From Allantophomopsis cytisporea (lineage: Eukaryota > Ascomycota > Leotiomycetes > Phacidiales > Phacidiaceae), in the NCBI GenBank assembly GCA_024752435.1, contig CP103033.1, positions 186,001 through 250,000 on the forward strand: a stretch of 64,000 nucleotides of DNA, read 5' to 3'. Under the pieces are notes generated by a model. That model had not been told where the DNA came from. It did no database searches and worked only from the letters and a program-made list of their open reading frames with translations. Made by a program: the position numbers and the translations under genes. Below are positions 36,713-49,911 of the stretch, piece by piece. Numbering within the stretch: the first letter of the stretch is position 1; the number at the start of each line of letters is the position of its first letter.

Positions 36713-39237
36713 AAAAACATGTGTCAGTTCTTCACATGGCGAACTCTCGGTTGTGTCATCGTGTGCCCATCGTCTGTCTTCATGTACGGAGTAATCTACT
36801 CACTCACGCACAGGATGTAATACCATCATCATATATGTATGCACTTACACCGTACAGCATCTTTGCACTGCACTGAGCACCTCGTATCATACCGCTCCCA
36901 TGCTTTGCCCAACGAAGCACAAGGTAAATGACGCGGCAGGAGCCCAAAGAAAGAGGAGAATGCGGAGTAGAAAGGAAAAAGACTGAGAAAGAATGATAGG
37001 AAAGGAAAAAATGAAGAAAAAAAAGTGAGCTCCGGAAACACAAGACATGACAGACTTTCCGAAGCCCTGTTTCATCGCGTTACCATGTATGATGTACATA
37101 TGTACATACATACATACATACTTACAGTATGCGACTTCGGAGACTCAGATGCAATCAACTTACTCATTCATTCACTCACCGTTGCTATATTCCAAACGAA
37201 ATGATGGCGGCACTCAAAAGAAAAATCGTAAACTCTGCGTGGCTCTGGAATGACAATGGCAATAATGAAGCAAGGGATTCAATTACCTGTTTCAGACTGC
37301 ACATCTGGAACCTCCGTGAGTCATTCTGACAGTAGAGTTGCCAATACAGTTATCGTATAATCTCAAGAAGACGACCGTGATGACAATCAGAGGTCCCGCA
37401 GAGGTACGAGAGTAGTAAGCTTTTGGAGATGAGAAAGATCGCTGTGAATCGTGATCCGGGCTCTTACCCGAGCGGAGATGTTCCGTGGAATGTCCGGAAG
37501 CTCTCGGATCTCTGACCCCAGCCGATGACATTGACCGGGGAAATAGCGGTACGGCGATCATTAGTTGTCAATAACAATATCAATAATTACCTAGATCTGA
37601 ACACATGAATCAGGACTCCATAAGCTGCCAATCATACTTGATGGAGTAATGTGTCAGGCCGGAAACACTTCCAGAGTATCCGGTGGAAATTTGATATGGT
37701 ATCGAGCACCATAGGGAACGTTCGAAATATGTTTGTGCCCTGGCGAGTTAGAGTGCTGCGGAGCCATAAGCTTGTAATATTAGCTTGCCTGCTTACCTGA
37801 ACCGGTCTTCTAGGTATTATATCCGTATCAAATCCAGATCAATAGTAATTATATCACAGTCGACCGAGGCCAGTCAACGGAGCGCAAACTCCGCTCAACT
37901 CCACAGCTCAACGTCCCACTTCAATTCATCTCAGTCAAAGATAATCACAACATCGATAATCAATCTCGCCTCAATTTATCCACCGGCTAGACTGCTCGCG
38001 AGACCTCCGCTACAGTGAACTACAGAAGACTCCAAGCCCGCACCCGAGGCTAAATCTGAGTCCGAGGCTGCGCGAGGTCTGGTGAGGGTCTGGTCTAGTG
38101 CTGCCTGGTCTGCGCAGGTCCGTTCCCGGCCCACGCATCGCAAAGCTTCTCAGCACGTACCCGAACTTCGTTCATTCAGAGCATTCCCACTCCCACCGCC
38201 TGCCGTCGACCGGTGCACACCCATCCAATCAGGCAGGTTGAGTGACCAGAAAGGCCATCTCACATGACTGAACGTTCATGCGGTGTTCCCTGTGCTCATT
38301 CCTCATTCTCCACTGATGGGTTGGGCGAGGAAGGAGGTCACTCTGCGGAATTATGGGTGGAGGGGGAGGGGGGTTGATGAAGGGGATGATTGATTTGATG
38401 AGAAGGGATTCGATAGGAAGGGATCCGATGGGATTTCATCGTACAGGAGCACGTAGACGATGAGTGGGTGGGGGAGGATGTGGATTTGGATGGATGGATA
38501 CACAGATGAGTGGAGCGGATTGCATGATTTGCCTAAGTCGACGAGCTAGGTATGTATTTCGTACTTTGTACACCAATGGACGCATCTGGACAAGTCGTGG
38601 TGATACTTCCGGATGTACATACATCCTATGTCCTTTTTTGCCTCCTTTTTCGCCTGTTTTTTGCGCGACGGTGAGGTGCTGTGCTCATTTAGTTGGCGAT
38701 CATCACGAAGTACTAGACGGATGAGACCCTGAATACTAATCCGCATGATACGGAAAATCTATGCGCTGTCAGCCACGGTGGAGATATCCGAGGTAGTTGG
38801 TTGATGAGAACGGCCAAATGGAGGAGAGATAGAATTGGTCAATGATCTGTGGATACCAGAGGAAAGTCAGTGTGCTAATGGACCGGGTAAGTTCTCACAA
38901 TGTAGTTCTCGTCGGATAGGAACATATTGTGTGGACTGTGTAGGCCGAGCCACTACCTGATGTACTCCGTAAGTACTCTGCAATGCACAGCACGTATCAA
39001 AGTACCCATAGACTTTTTACGTTTCGACCTTGGAATCTGCAAATGCATAGATATCGCTTCCAGAAATCCTATTTCCTGCACCTCCAATTGTGAGATGCGA
39101 TATATCGTCTTCGCATTCCCTTGCATCGATGAATCGAGTGGAGAGACAATGCGTCGAAGTGCACTAGATGCCGTGCGCAGAAGAGCATGTGGCTTGAACT
39201 CAGTCGGACGATGATGCGCCTCTCCTGAATGCACACC

Positions 39238-39281
39238 CTGCTTTCTGCTTTCTGCTTTCTGATTCCTGATTCCTGATTCCC
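39238..39281 (+). repeat. Two adjoining 7-base tandem repeats
   Basis: Three units of CTTTCTG pass directly into three units of CTGATTC-like sequence, as if one array arose from the other. Confidence 0.8.
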
Positions 39282-39469
39282 GTTTCGTGGCTCGGAAACC
39301 TGCCATACACATACACAGCATGTCGATCCACCTCGCCAAGTTCTTCCAATATTCATTCCTATACGAATGATACGCTCTCATCACACTACCATGCAAATTA
39401 CAACTCCTCAGATACTTGCGGTCAAACAAATCTCAGCTTGCCATTCTCCTCAATCTCTCTCTTCTCCTT

Positions 39470-39488
39470 TCATCATCATCATCATCAC
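39470..39488 (+). repeat. (TCA)n microsatellite
   Basis: Six TCA units. Confidence 0.85.
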
Positions 39489-42400
39489 AGCATGTTTATC
39501 ACTCCATCAACGTTACATCAAATCTCGGTTTGGCCAAGTTATCTCACATTGCGCGGCGATGCACGACTCCATTCGCCGAGGGAGGTCGAAGTACGTGAAG
39601 CTTCAGATGGGGCGCAAAATTAACTTGAGCTTGCACCTGTCATGTCAAGGGCATTCGCTAATGCAATTCGTGAATCCTGCCGTCACTAGACAGGAACTCG
39701 ACCATCTATCGATCCGAGCTTCCTTTGTCTTTTCCTTGGGGTGCGCTGTCTTCTGTGGAGAATTTCATCTTCGAAGGGGCCCTGTCAATGTATGTATGTA
39801 TCTCTTACGCACATAATGAGGCATCGCACGCACAAGCCGGCAATTACAAGCCATGGAACCTGCTGTATGTCTCGTCCTGCTTGCCTTGTTGAGTGTTGCC
39901 ATGTCTTATCTTACGATTCATCTACAGTAGCATGTACGATTTCGATCAAGACAGACCCGCCTACGTGCTAGCTTGACGGGCGAAAATTTGATTGCATTTG
40001 GCTTCTGGTGTAATGGCTGGCTAGCGGTCCATGTGCGATCGGCCTTTGACTTTGGCTCAAGAAGGTAGGGAGAGAGGTTGAGAATTCAATGTGGCTGAGG
40101 TAGGAATGGACTGGGCCTTTGGACCCTGACCTTTGGTCGATAAGCATAGCATCATAGTTGCGGTAAGATAAAGCCATTCGAACTAAATACCTAAGCTACA
40201 CGAACATTTCCGGAGCGCGATGTACTGTGTACAACGAAATAAGAGTCATCGAGTGAGGGTCGTGGGTCACGACTTGGACAGGCCTTGGAGTCACGAAAGC
40301 ACATGATTCGGCGTCATGAGGTAGCGGACACATGCCATGTTCCTTGGTACCCTCGGTCAAATTTTTGTCTTTCGGTGGCTGGGGTAAATGAATTTTTTGG
40401 TACCTGAGGTTCAAACTCCTACTGGCCACACGGAGTAAATCACCTACCGTTACATTGGCATTGACATCAAAAAGCCATGACACTACGTGGTCATCGTCAT
40501 CGTCATTGACGACCTCACCCTGTATGATTCTGAGTCCCTTGACTCTCGTCCGTCCCCTACTCACCTGAACAAACGCGCAGAATCATCGTCATCCATCCAC
40601 TCGAAATACCCGCGCTTTCGAATGCCGCCTGAAGAGCCAAAAATAAATGCTTACACGCACATATCAGCGGCTGTTGAAGCGTGATGGTGTAAGACACGCA
40701 GCCTCTCGATGCAGCGGTCATGCGTATGAGTGGTGGGCGTTAACGATCTCAGCGGTTAAGCTATGTTTTTTTAGCATCAACCGCTGGCTCGAGAGCTGTC
40801 AGTGACAGCGGCTTCTCATCCACACTCGACCAATCACAGAGCGGGTCGAGTGGGGCCCGTCACTTCGATTGTCCGTGCTCTTTGGCTTCTTGTGGCTTGC
40901 TTAGCGCTGGAATATCGACCCCGCATTGCAACAGGGATGCTGAGTCGAGGGTTGTGAGATGTGAATGCATGAATTGTCTGCAGGTGAGTCGTCTGTATTC
41001 CTTCAAGATGCATATGTGCATACTACTGTACTTACTGCCGAGGCTGCAGGCAGACAGGGAATGGAAGCCTGGCATAAGGATGTTTATCCCGGTGCATACT
41101 TCATTGCTACTCGAATAAGCCCGATCGTATTGACTTCACCCGACATGTACTGAACATGTACCCCTGGGTTGAGCATGATCATAAGCATAAGCATGATACA
41201 TGCATTCCAATAGACGCAAGCAACTACCTAAGATATAGAGAACATACTTACACTCCATACGTCCATCCCACAGCCAGCAAGCGACCTCTTGTGTATGACA
41301 GCAGTGTATCTCACATTCACCCAATCACATCCTTTCCCTTTTCCAATTCTCTCTCCTACTCCGTATCATCCTTCAATACCTTTCTCTCTCTCCATTCTTA
41401 AAAGTCACGACATCCATCCATCGACGGAACAGCAGCGCGCAGAATCAGCGAAGAAGCTCCGCAAGGGTCACAATAGACTTCATAAGGCCCACAAGGCTCC
41501 CCTCTAGACCCACCTAGCGCAGCGCACGCACCCGTTCGCACGCTCCGAAAGGCTACGGTTGGCTCCCGCACCTTGAACGTATCCCTACCCCCCCAAGAAC
41601 CCAGTCCCCTGTCCTCTATAATCCCAGCTGCGAACTCGGCACCCTGAGCTTCGAAATAGGCAATGCGAGAAGCATCCTTGATCTTGTCACTGCCAGTGCC
41701 AGATGTGTCTACCTAGGATACCAGGATGAGATGTTTTTGACAGGCCTGTCAGCGCTACCCTGGTCGAGGTATCGACCGCCGTTCCTGCCGCTACTGCAGC
41801 TGATTCCTGGCTGGTCACAGTGCGAGATGTCGTCGTTGGCTGCTGGCCACTCAGGCTCTTGGACTGGGAATCACGCGCGCGAGATGGAAATTCCTGGGTA
41901 TTTCCGTCTGGTTATGGAAGCCGAGGGTAAGTATCGCGGTGTACATTGTCTTGCGCCGATGATGAGTCTTTTGCTCTGGGTACCATTCTTACGAAGTACG
42001 GAGTGTACACAGTTGCACAGGACACAAGACACAAAAACGTGATAATCCTCCTACGCACACAACCCAAACAGCTTGGATCCTCTCCCAGAGGGTCATACAT
42101 ATCAACATACATACCTCAGAATCGATACTCCATCACCAATATGTACAAAATCTTCCACTAGGCCCAACTCTCCCTCTTCCATGTCCCCCCACTTCATCCT
42201 CCCCACCGTAAGCACCTTCTTCTCACCCCCGTCCATGCAAGCACACCTCACGCGAGAAGAAGGGAAAAAAACCCTTCCCTTCCCTTCCTCCTTCCCAGAA
42301 AAGGAAACCCAAAAAAAAAACCGTCAGAAAAATTGTATACCGCCTTGCGAGGGACTTGCATACCGCCAAAGAGGCCAATTCGCTGACCGCCTCCCGCTTT

Positions 42401-42917
42401 CGTGGGAGCGAGGTCCAGTGAGAGGCACCGTGTTTCTATTTGGGGAGCATGACGGAGCGGAATGGAGTTCAGGCCAATCCCATGCAATCCAATGCTGTGC
42501 ACGAGTTGAGCAAGCAAGCAAGCACGGTACGGTAGAATACGATACGATAGTAAGATATGGGCATGTCGAGCTGAGCAGAAGCGTGACCTGTCAATTTGCG
42601 TGCCTTGCTACATACTTGTACGTACAGCTAACTCTACTGGACTGTACAAGTATGTGCTGTGTAAGGTACAAGGTCCCGCAGATGTATGAGTGGCTCGGAC
42701 GGCATACTCTGTACAGCACAATACATTGTCATGCTACGGCTGGACTGGCAGAGGGCGAGATGGCTGGCTACCGACTCTACGGTTCAAATGAGGCTGCTTG
42801 GTCTGCTTGGCCTCACCGCCGCAGAGATTTTCGGTGGTGTTTGTCGATCTTGCGACGTTTGTGATACTGCGGCGAGGTCTGGTGTGGGAGGTTGAGTAGT
42901 AAACGTGAGTCTGGTGT

Positions 42918-42963
42918 TGTGAGCTGTGAGCTGTGAGCTGTGAGTCGTGAGTCGTGAGTCGTG
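42918..42963 (+). repeat. 7-base tandem repeat GTGAGCT / GTGAGTC
   Basis: Three copies of GTGAGCT followed by three of GTGAGTC, a two-variant array of period 7. Confidence 0.85.
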
Positions 42964-45768
42964 TGTGCTTGAACGTGACTAGGTAGAGTAGAGAGAGTAT
43001 CGCGAGCTAAGGTATGGTGAAGCGACTACGAAGAAACTACGGTAGAACTAGAACCTAGAGCAACGACAACGAACTACGAGACGGGAGGATTCGCGACACG
43101 ACTTCGAGGGTCGAGGGTCGAGAGTCCACTTTCCTTCGACTTGGACGACTACTCACTAGAGTACCAATGGTAGACGCGGGTACGCTATTCCATCCATCCC
43201 AGCTTCGTCGCTAATTCTCAGGGTTCTTCCCTACTACCGCGTAAATTCGCCAGTATCCATCAATACATGCCGTCCATCCAACAAACAAATGCCGACTTTG
43301 CGATTTGAATTTCTCTCCTTCGATACCAGGACTGGTTGATTGATGGATGGTGATGAGATAGAGCGTTACGAATACGCGCAGAGTAGCCATTGACTTTTGG
43401 ATGAGTTCAGACCGAGCTTGACTTTTGTCCTTGTCTTACCTTGGGTACACGGATGGCACCGCGACTGAGGCGCATCCACTACGCCGCTTCGGTGCAAGTA
43501 GACGCCTTCAAGCAGTCATGATGTGCAGCGTAGCATTTGTCTAGGCATCAAAACTGATTCAGAATTCGCCATCTCCGAGTCCGCGAACTCTGCACAGACA
43601 TCTGGCTGGATGTTTTCGTCGACAGTGAACATTCTGTGGGCCCTTGGGCCGTGCGGATGTTGTCTCGACTCTATGGTAATCTACATACTGGCGAACCAAG
43701 TAACGTTTGATTGTTGATGGAGAAATCATTTGGTCTGTTGTATCTGCATTTTCCTCCCCTCTCCGCTGTACTCGCGGATAGGAATGCCTAGTACTTTTCT
43801 TTGTAAGTGCTGATGCCGATGCTCATTCTGGTGCCAAGGAGATTTTCAGGGTTCAGAGCACGGCTTACTGTGAAGTCAGTTCTACTCTATTAAGAAGAAT
43901 TTCCTGCTATCTCCATGATAGTTCGAAGTCCAGACAGACATCGAAGATCTCACGCGGAGAAGGATCGGTCATCCACGAATGGTGAGGTATGAACGGTGCA
44001 GCGTACCTCATGAAGCCTGTCTACACATTGAGTCCTCTCAACCGACGCAGTTGAGTATACATACAACATACCTCATACACAATACGTACACACATACATA
44101 ATGCTACCCATACACATATTCTGTACTTTTACATACATATATACGTACATACATACTCCCTACGTAACCAAACCCATAAACCTTCTTCCCCTTTCTCCTA
44201 ATCTTCCCCCCTTTGCACTGGCGTCTCCGCATATCCATTCTCAGCAAAAAGTAAGCGCACATACTCATCTGCACCAGGAAGCAGATGAGCAGCAAGAACA
44301 TACTCGGGACATAGCACCGGGTGTGTGGTTCTCCCGATGCTACATAACATCGAGCACCAGCTCGAGCAGCTGTACGCTTTCTTTCAGTATCCTCCGTACC
44401 TGGATCCCCATCGTGTCCATCATGCACAAAAAGTAGATAGATAGACAGATACAGACTTATACATACACAATCAACAAAACAAAACCTTAACCGAACCCAT
44501 CCCCCAATCACAACTCCCCAATCCTTCCTCAAATCTTCCGTACATCATCCCATATTCTACAATACCCCCTGCAAGGTGATGGTGCCGCAACACAAGCGCT
44601 GCATCGCACCAATCTCGCCCACTTACTCTTCGTCAGGGAACATGTCCTTCCCGCTTGCCTTGCCTTTCGGCATGGCTCGTCGTGGACCTGGCATGGGCCG
44701 ATTCCTACATGGGTTTGATATGCGGACATGCAGACTGGCTGGACATGGGCTTCGGCGCTGGAGGGCAAGGGAGGGAAATTGGGATCAGATGGAGGGATGG
44801 ATTTGTGATGGTGATCGTGGTGGGTTTGGTATGGATGATGTGCTATGGATTTGTTTACTTTGATGCGGGAATGATCTATGGGTGCGTTGCGTGTGAGTGA
44901 TGGATTTGGAATGAGTGAGTGAGTGAGTGGTGTAGTCATTGGGCGTTTATGTGGTATGGGATCCGGTCGGTTACTTTGGAACACTATAGATCTATCGAGA
45001 TGCATCTTTATCGGATTTGATTTCTTTCTTTCTTTATTCTTGGGCATCATTCGTTGTTGTTCTCTTCCCATTTTGATGTTTGGTGAGACTATGTCGAGCT
45101 GTATCGATCCGAGATAGCCATGATCGATGATGCTTGACCTTCACCATAGACCTGCGTGTCGATCCGGGTATTCTACTCCGGAGTCACTTTGGGCATATGT
45201 CGTTTGTGGAGCGGATGATTTCGGGAGGGGAGAGTGAGCCGTACCAGAAATCGGGAAATTTCCAATTGGATTTGAGAGGTGATTCGGTGATTTCATCATG
45301 TCTCGTGGAGGAGAGTTGGGGACTGTGCGCATCACTTTGGCATGATTTGATTCCGCATGGACTTTCTACAGAGGTCGGGTCCGGTCGTGATGATGGACAT
45401 GCTCTGACTGGCATTCTTCTAGAGAATGTGTTTATGGATATGGGTCCTTGGTGTGACTCCTATCATATACTCTGGAAGATCTCTTTATCCATATACCGAG
45501 ATCTGGATCGATGGAGAAGATGGATGTAGAATGGATGTATGATAGGTGGAGTCTTGTATCATGTCGGATGTACTATGTTTGTATGTGTGTAAGTATGGAT
45601 GATGGATGATGGATGATGGATGTATGTAATGTACATGTATGTATATCGATCATTGAACCTTACGCAGCGGCCCGTTCTCGTAACCGCATGAAGGTGGTTG
45701 GGCCGAGCCATGCATGAAAGCGCCTCGCGAAAATAGAATCCACAACAGAAGAAGGTTTTTTTAAGTTC

Positions 45769-45849
45769 ATCAGTCAGTCAGTCAGTCAGTCAGTCAGTCA
45801 GTCAGTCAATCAGTCAGTCAATCAATCAAATCAATCAAATCAGTCAAAT
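45769..45849 (+). repeat. (CAGT)n tetranucleotide array with variant units
   Basis: About ten perfect CAGT units, then CAAT and CAAATCAAT variants, 80 bases in all: the longest microsatellite in the window. Confidence 0.92.
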
Positions 45850-45914
45850 CATATGGTATCAGGGTCAAGGAATATCGACCAGGAATATGAACAAGGGATA
45901 GTTGTTGTATGGTT

Positions 45915-45941
45915 ATGAGTTGAGTTGAGTTGAGTTGAGTT
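45915..45941 (+). repeat. (GAGTT)n pentanucleotide array
   Basis: Five units of GAGTT. Confidence 0.9.
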
Positions 45942-46159
45942 GGACTGTGTGGTGACACAGCACACGACATCCATCTATCCATTCAAGGCAGGCTGAAGGG
46001 TAGATGGCAGGTAGGTCGGCAGGCGGGCAAGGCTCATGGTCTCTCTCTCTACCCATCTATCTCTTCGGTCTTACCACACCTCTTCACTCACCTCCTGCAC
46101 ATCTACACCACCACCACCACCCCCCATGAGTGAGCCAGTCATATATGCACCCCCAAGCA

Positions 46160-46192
46160 CATCCACGCATCCACGCATCCACGCATCCACGC
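46160..46192 (+). repeat. 8-base tandem repeat CCACGCAT
   Basis: Four copies, the last incomplete. Confidence 0.88.
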
Positions 46193-46420
46193 AGCATTCT
46201 CTCTCATACCCGTACACTCACACGTCCATCCTCAATATCGCAGCCCGACCTGCTCACTGGCCAGCCACACATCATGGAACCTCCCCCATTGATATCCTGG
46301 TATATGCATCCTACCCTGCTTCCTGACCGGTAGAAGAAGAAGAAAAACATGAGAGAGAAAGAAAACAAGAAAGAAAGAATATGTGGTGTGCGTGTACCCG
46401 ATTCGGTATCAACCTAGCCA

Positions 46421-46453
46421 TCCCAGTCCCCGTCCCAGTCCCAGTCCCAGTCT
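46421..46453 (+). repeat. 6-base tandem repeat CCCAGT
   Basis: About five units, one altered to CCCCGT. Confidence 0.85.
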
Positions 46454-47518
46454 CCAACAGCTCTAGAGCTTCTCCTCTCTCTCTCCTCTCTATGCATCCT
46501 CACCCATTCAATGACCGACTCTATGTGACCCTTCCCTGGTTGATCGACTACGAAAAACTGCTGACGACCAACGACTCTACTGACTGGCGGACAAGCTGAC
46601 CGACCCTGGTCTTTGACTATATGCAATCCACCAACATGCTATTGTCACATCGCTTCATCTATCTTTGTTCACCCCCGTGACATCCCATCATCACCAACGT
46701 GCCAACATTTCCATCTTCTCCACCATCCCTCCACTCCACTCACACCCCCCTCCCTCATCCACAACTCACCCCCCCCCCCCTGTTATTGATTATCCATACT
46801 CCCCACACGTGTATGTATTGCAGCCAGAATAGTATCTTCAACCCATTCGCTGTTCAAAAATAGATTTCCCGCAGGTCAGTCGTGCCGTCAAGAATCAATA
46901 CATCCATCCATCATGATGGGCTTCATATATAGATGATCAATACACCAGACTCAGTATTATATCCTTTACGACTTCAAAGGCAGACCCGAGTGTATCTTCT
47001 CTCCTCCCTCTCCTCCTCCATCCCTCTCATCTCCCCTTACGCCTATCATCATCATCATCAATTTTATTATTCCAACCAAAGACAAGCTGGACTTGCTTTG
47101 AATACTATCCTTCAATCATAATCAAAAAAAAGAGATTCATCGACCCATAATCAACCAATCAACTCCTCATATACTATTATATACATACAAAAAAGAAACC
47201 CCGACATTATACCCTACCTACTACCTGACTCTCATCAACTATCACGACTACCTCACTCTGATCATCCTCGCTGCGTTTTATACATACATTAATTTGCATC
47301 TGCCCTCTCCATCGATACCCGGTCTCGCCAAAAGAAAAAGAAAGAAAAAAAGACTCCCGAAGTCCTATAGCCGGTCACCCTTCCACCACACTACATCCTT
47401 CACCTCCTCCTTCCTCACCACACCCTGGTCAACTATATCCACACTATATTCACCGGTCACCTAAATTCTCCGTTCACCTCGAGTCACGCTCCCCCACCTT
47501 TTTGCCTACGAGGTACAA

Positions 47519-49686
47519 ATGTCACAACCACCCCCAAACCCGCATCTCATGGCCAGATCGAACGTCAACATGGCTGTAGCTCGACAACAAAAACCAAAGC
47601 CGGCGGCAAAGGCCAATGCAAACAACAAGAGTAAATTGCAGATGCACAGAAGATCTCGCACTGGTTCGTGGCTTATTCCTCTGTTCACAATTCCCTCGCG
47701 TGTTTCTCATGACTTTTCTACTGTCTCGCTTCCCGGTATCCCGAGGATTATCATTCCCCATCGTCGCTACATAATATGATAATGCCTCGATTGATATACT
47801 AACATCAACGACGAATAGGTTGTTACACCTGCAGACTACGGAGAAAGAAGTGCGATGAAGGCTCGCCGTGTTGCACAGCATGCAGAAACCTGGGACTGAA
47901 ATGCGAATATAAACGTCCACAATGGTGGTCCAACAATGATCACCGTCGTCACCAAAAAGACAATATCAAGATGATAATCAAAAACAAGAAAATCTCCGAA
48001 AAGACCTCGCAAGGAATGGCCCCCGATGTCAACACCCCACCGGGTCTTTCTCACTCCTTACCTACATCTGCGACCTTTTCGGATCCTATCGATCGCACTC
48101 GCTCTGCGTCCATCGACTCGCAATTCTCTCTTGAGTTTGATTTCAATGCGCCTGCGCCGGGTATTGCAGACTACACGGCCTACAATGCTCAAATGCACTC
48201 GGCTCATGCGGTCTATGGTCCGTATTACGGAGATTTCTCGCCATACGAGGTAGATGTCAAGACCGAGCGACAAATGTTTATCAATGACGTGCCCACTCAT
48301 CGTGAATCGACCATTTCTACTTTCAGCACCTACCAGCCTCCGCCACACCACGACGTTATGCCACCGTCCTTCCCATCAGATGGCGAGTGGCAGACGGAAT
48401 TTTATGATGAGCGAAGAGATTCGTTCGCGGAGGAGGCGCTGAACATGAACTTTTTCGACTTCTCCCACCCACCCGCTAACTCTTGTCAACTCGCCATTGA
48501 ACTCGATGAGAATGACAGCTCGCTATTAGATCACTTTATCACCTCTGTTGTTCCCACCATCTTCCCCATTCTGGAGACCAACCAGCACGGTTCCGCACGC
48601 TCTGACCTCGTGCTCCCAGCTCTCGCAACAAACAAGTGCTACCTCCACTGTTGTCTCTCGATCTCAGCACAGCACCTCAAAGCCACACTCGGCCTCCAGG
48701 GCGAGCAAATCGACAACGACATCATGCGTCACCGCTACGCCACCATCTCCTCCCTCTGCGAGGCCCTCAACCTCGACGAATCCCACCAAGAAATCCTCGA
48801 CGCCACCCTCGGCATGATCTTCTTCCAAACCTCCGTCGGGCACATCAACGACTCGCTCCCAGACATCCCATGGCACCAACACTTCCAAGCCGCCATCTCG
48901 CTCGTGCAAAAACTCGACCTCCCACGCATCGTCACCGATCCAAGCTCGCACCACGCACAGACCCCCTTCAACATGACACTGGCCTCGTGGATCGACATCC
49001 TCGGCGCAACTCTGCAAGGCCGCGTCCCAACCTTCGCAAACACCTACCGCGAAAAGCACCTCTCGCAGACCTCCAACTCCCTTGGCCTCCGCGAGCTAAT
49101 GGGCTGCGACGACAAGATAATGTTCCTGATCTCCGAGATCGCCTGCCTCGAATCCCTCAAGGCCGGCGGCATGGACCACATCGAGCTGTGCCAGCACGTG
49201 CACTCGGTGGGCGCCTCCATCGGACTGGTCGAGTCGGAGGCAAATGCGCCAGTCAAGCACCCGTACAGCGCGTCGGGCGTGCTCTCCCCCAAACAGCTCT
49301 CGCGCAACATCACCGCCGCCTTCACGCTCGCCGCCCGTATCTATCTCTGCTCCCTCGTGCCGGGCTTCCAGCCCGCGCAGGAATCGGCCGTCGGGCTCGC
49401 CGCGCGATTGGCCCGTGTCCTCGAGCATATCCCCGCCGGCCCCGACGGCTTTGATCGCAGCTGTGCGTGGGTCTATCTCGTTGCGGGCGCCGTCGCCACG
49501 CCTGGCTCGTCGCTTCGCCGTGTGTTTGAGGAGCGGTGCGTTGCGCTCGGCGAGGATGCCGAGAGGGGTGCTTGGGGCAAGTTGGCGTGTTTGCTGCGTG
49601 AGACTTGGAGGGTCAACGATGGCGGCGAATATGTCTCTTGGAGAGACGTCATGCGTGGCAAGGGCTGGGATTTCCTTATCATTTAG
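47519..49686 (+). CDS. pro1: Zn2Cys6 transcription factor of the Pro1/ADV-1 type
   Basis: Exon 1 (47519-47663) and exon 2 (47819-49686) join at phase 1 across a 155-base intron with a perfect TACTAAC-like branch site, giving 670 residues. The splice falls just before the zinc cluster: Cys at residues 50, 53, 60, 67, 70 and 77 (C-x2-C-x6-C-x6-C-x2-C-x6-C), followed by KRPQWWSNN and the basic linker DNIKMIIKNKKISEK. This post-cluster block and the C-terminal WRDVMRGKGWDFLII are the hallmarks I associate with Sordaria PRO1, Neurospora ADV-1 and Aspergillus NosA/RosA, regulators of fruiting-body development, hyphal fusion and cell-wall integrity. The middle holds a fungal transcription-factor regulatory domain (from about residue 240) with conserved LALATNKC-like and SVGHINDSL patches. 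The donor GTTCGT is weak, and read-through ends quickly, so splicing may be a control point. The 13-kb empty region upstream fits a complex developmental promoter. Confidence 0.88.
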
Positions 49687-49873
49687 GGACTGCGTGCGTT
49701 GATGACTCGTGATGGCTGCATGGTTGATGATGATGGATGGATGGGTTATGGCTGATGATGATTGCACTCTGTATTTCTTCTTTTGTATTGCATGGTCGGC
49801 GGCATACCCCCTGGCGTTTTTCGTGTTCGGCTTTGGTTTTGATTTTATTTTGTTTTCACTATTCATCTCTCTC

Positions 49874-49911
<38 letters not shown>

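Larger units (their letters stand above)
34293..47518. other. 13-kb gene-free, microsatellite-rich block upstream of pro1
   Basis: No frame in this block shows a recognisable protein or believable splice structure, on either strand. The sequence is unusual for its density of simple repeats (CT, GAA, CATG, ATAC, GTGAGCT, GATG, CAGT, GAGTT, CCACGCAT and CCCAGT runs) and short-period decayed tandem arrays. The last 600 bases before the pro1 ATG are C/T-rich like a long untranslated leader. Possible contents are enhancers, a long noncoding transcript or leader introns; none can be proven from sequence. Confidence 0.6.

Noticed and set aside
42073..42864. 263-codon plus-strand open frame
   Set aside because: It runs through a poly-A tract and C/T-rich tracts, has no domain-like composition or conserved pattern, and lies in the repeat-rich block; chance opening is more likely.
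45134..45529. 131-codon plus-strand open frame
   Set aside because: Overlapped by open minus-strand frames of similar size and without recognisable motif or splice context.
46160..46192. Regular 8-base repeats considered as a CRISPR-like array
   Set aside because: Units are adjacent with no spacers and the host is a fungus; this is a simple tandem repeat.
48636..49454. 272-codon Arg/Pro/His-rich open frame
   Set aside because: It is a frame shadow of the GC-rich second exon of the Pro1-type gene; composition is typical of a shadow.
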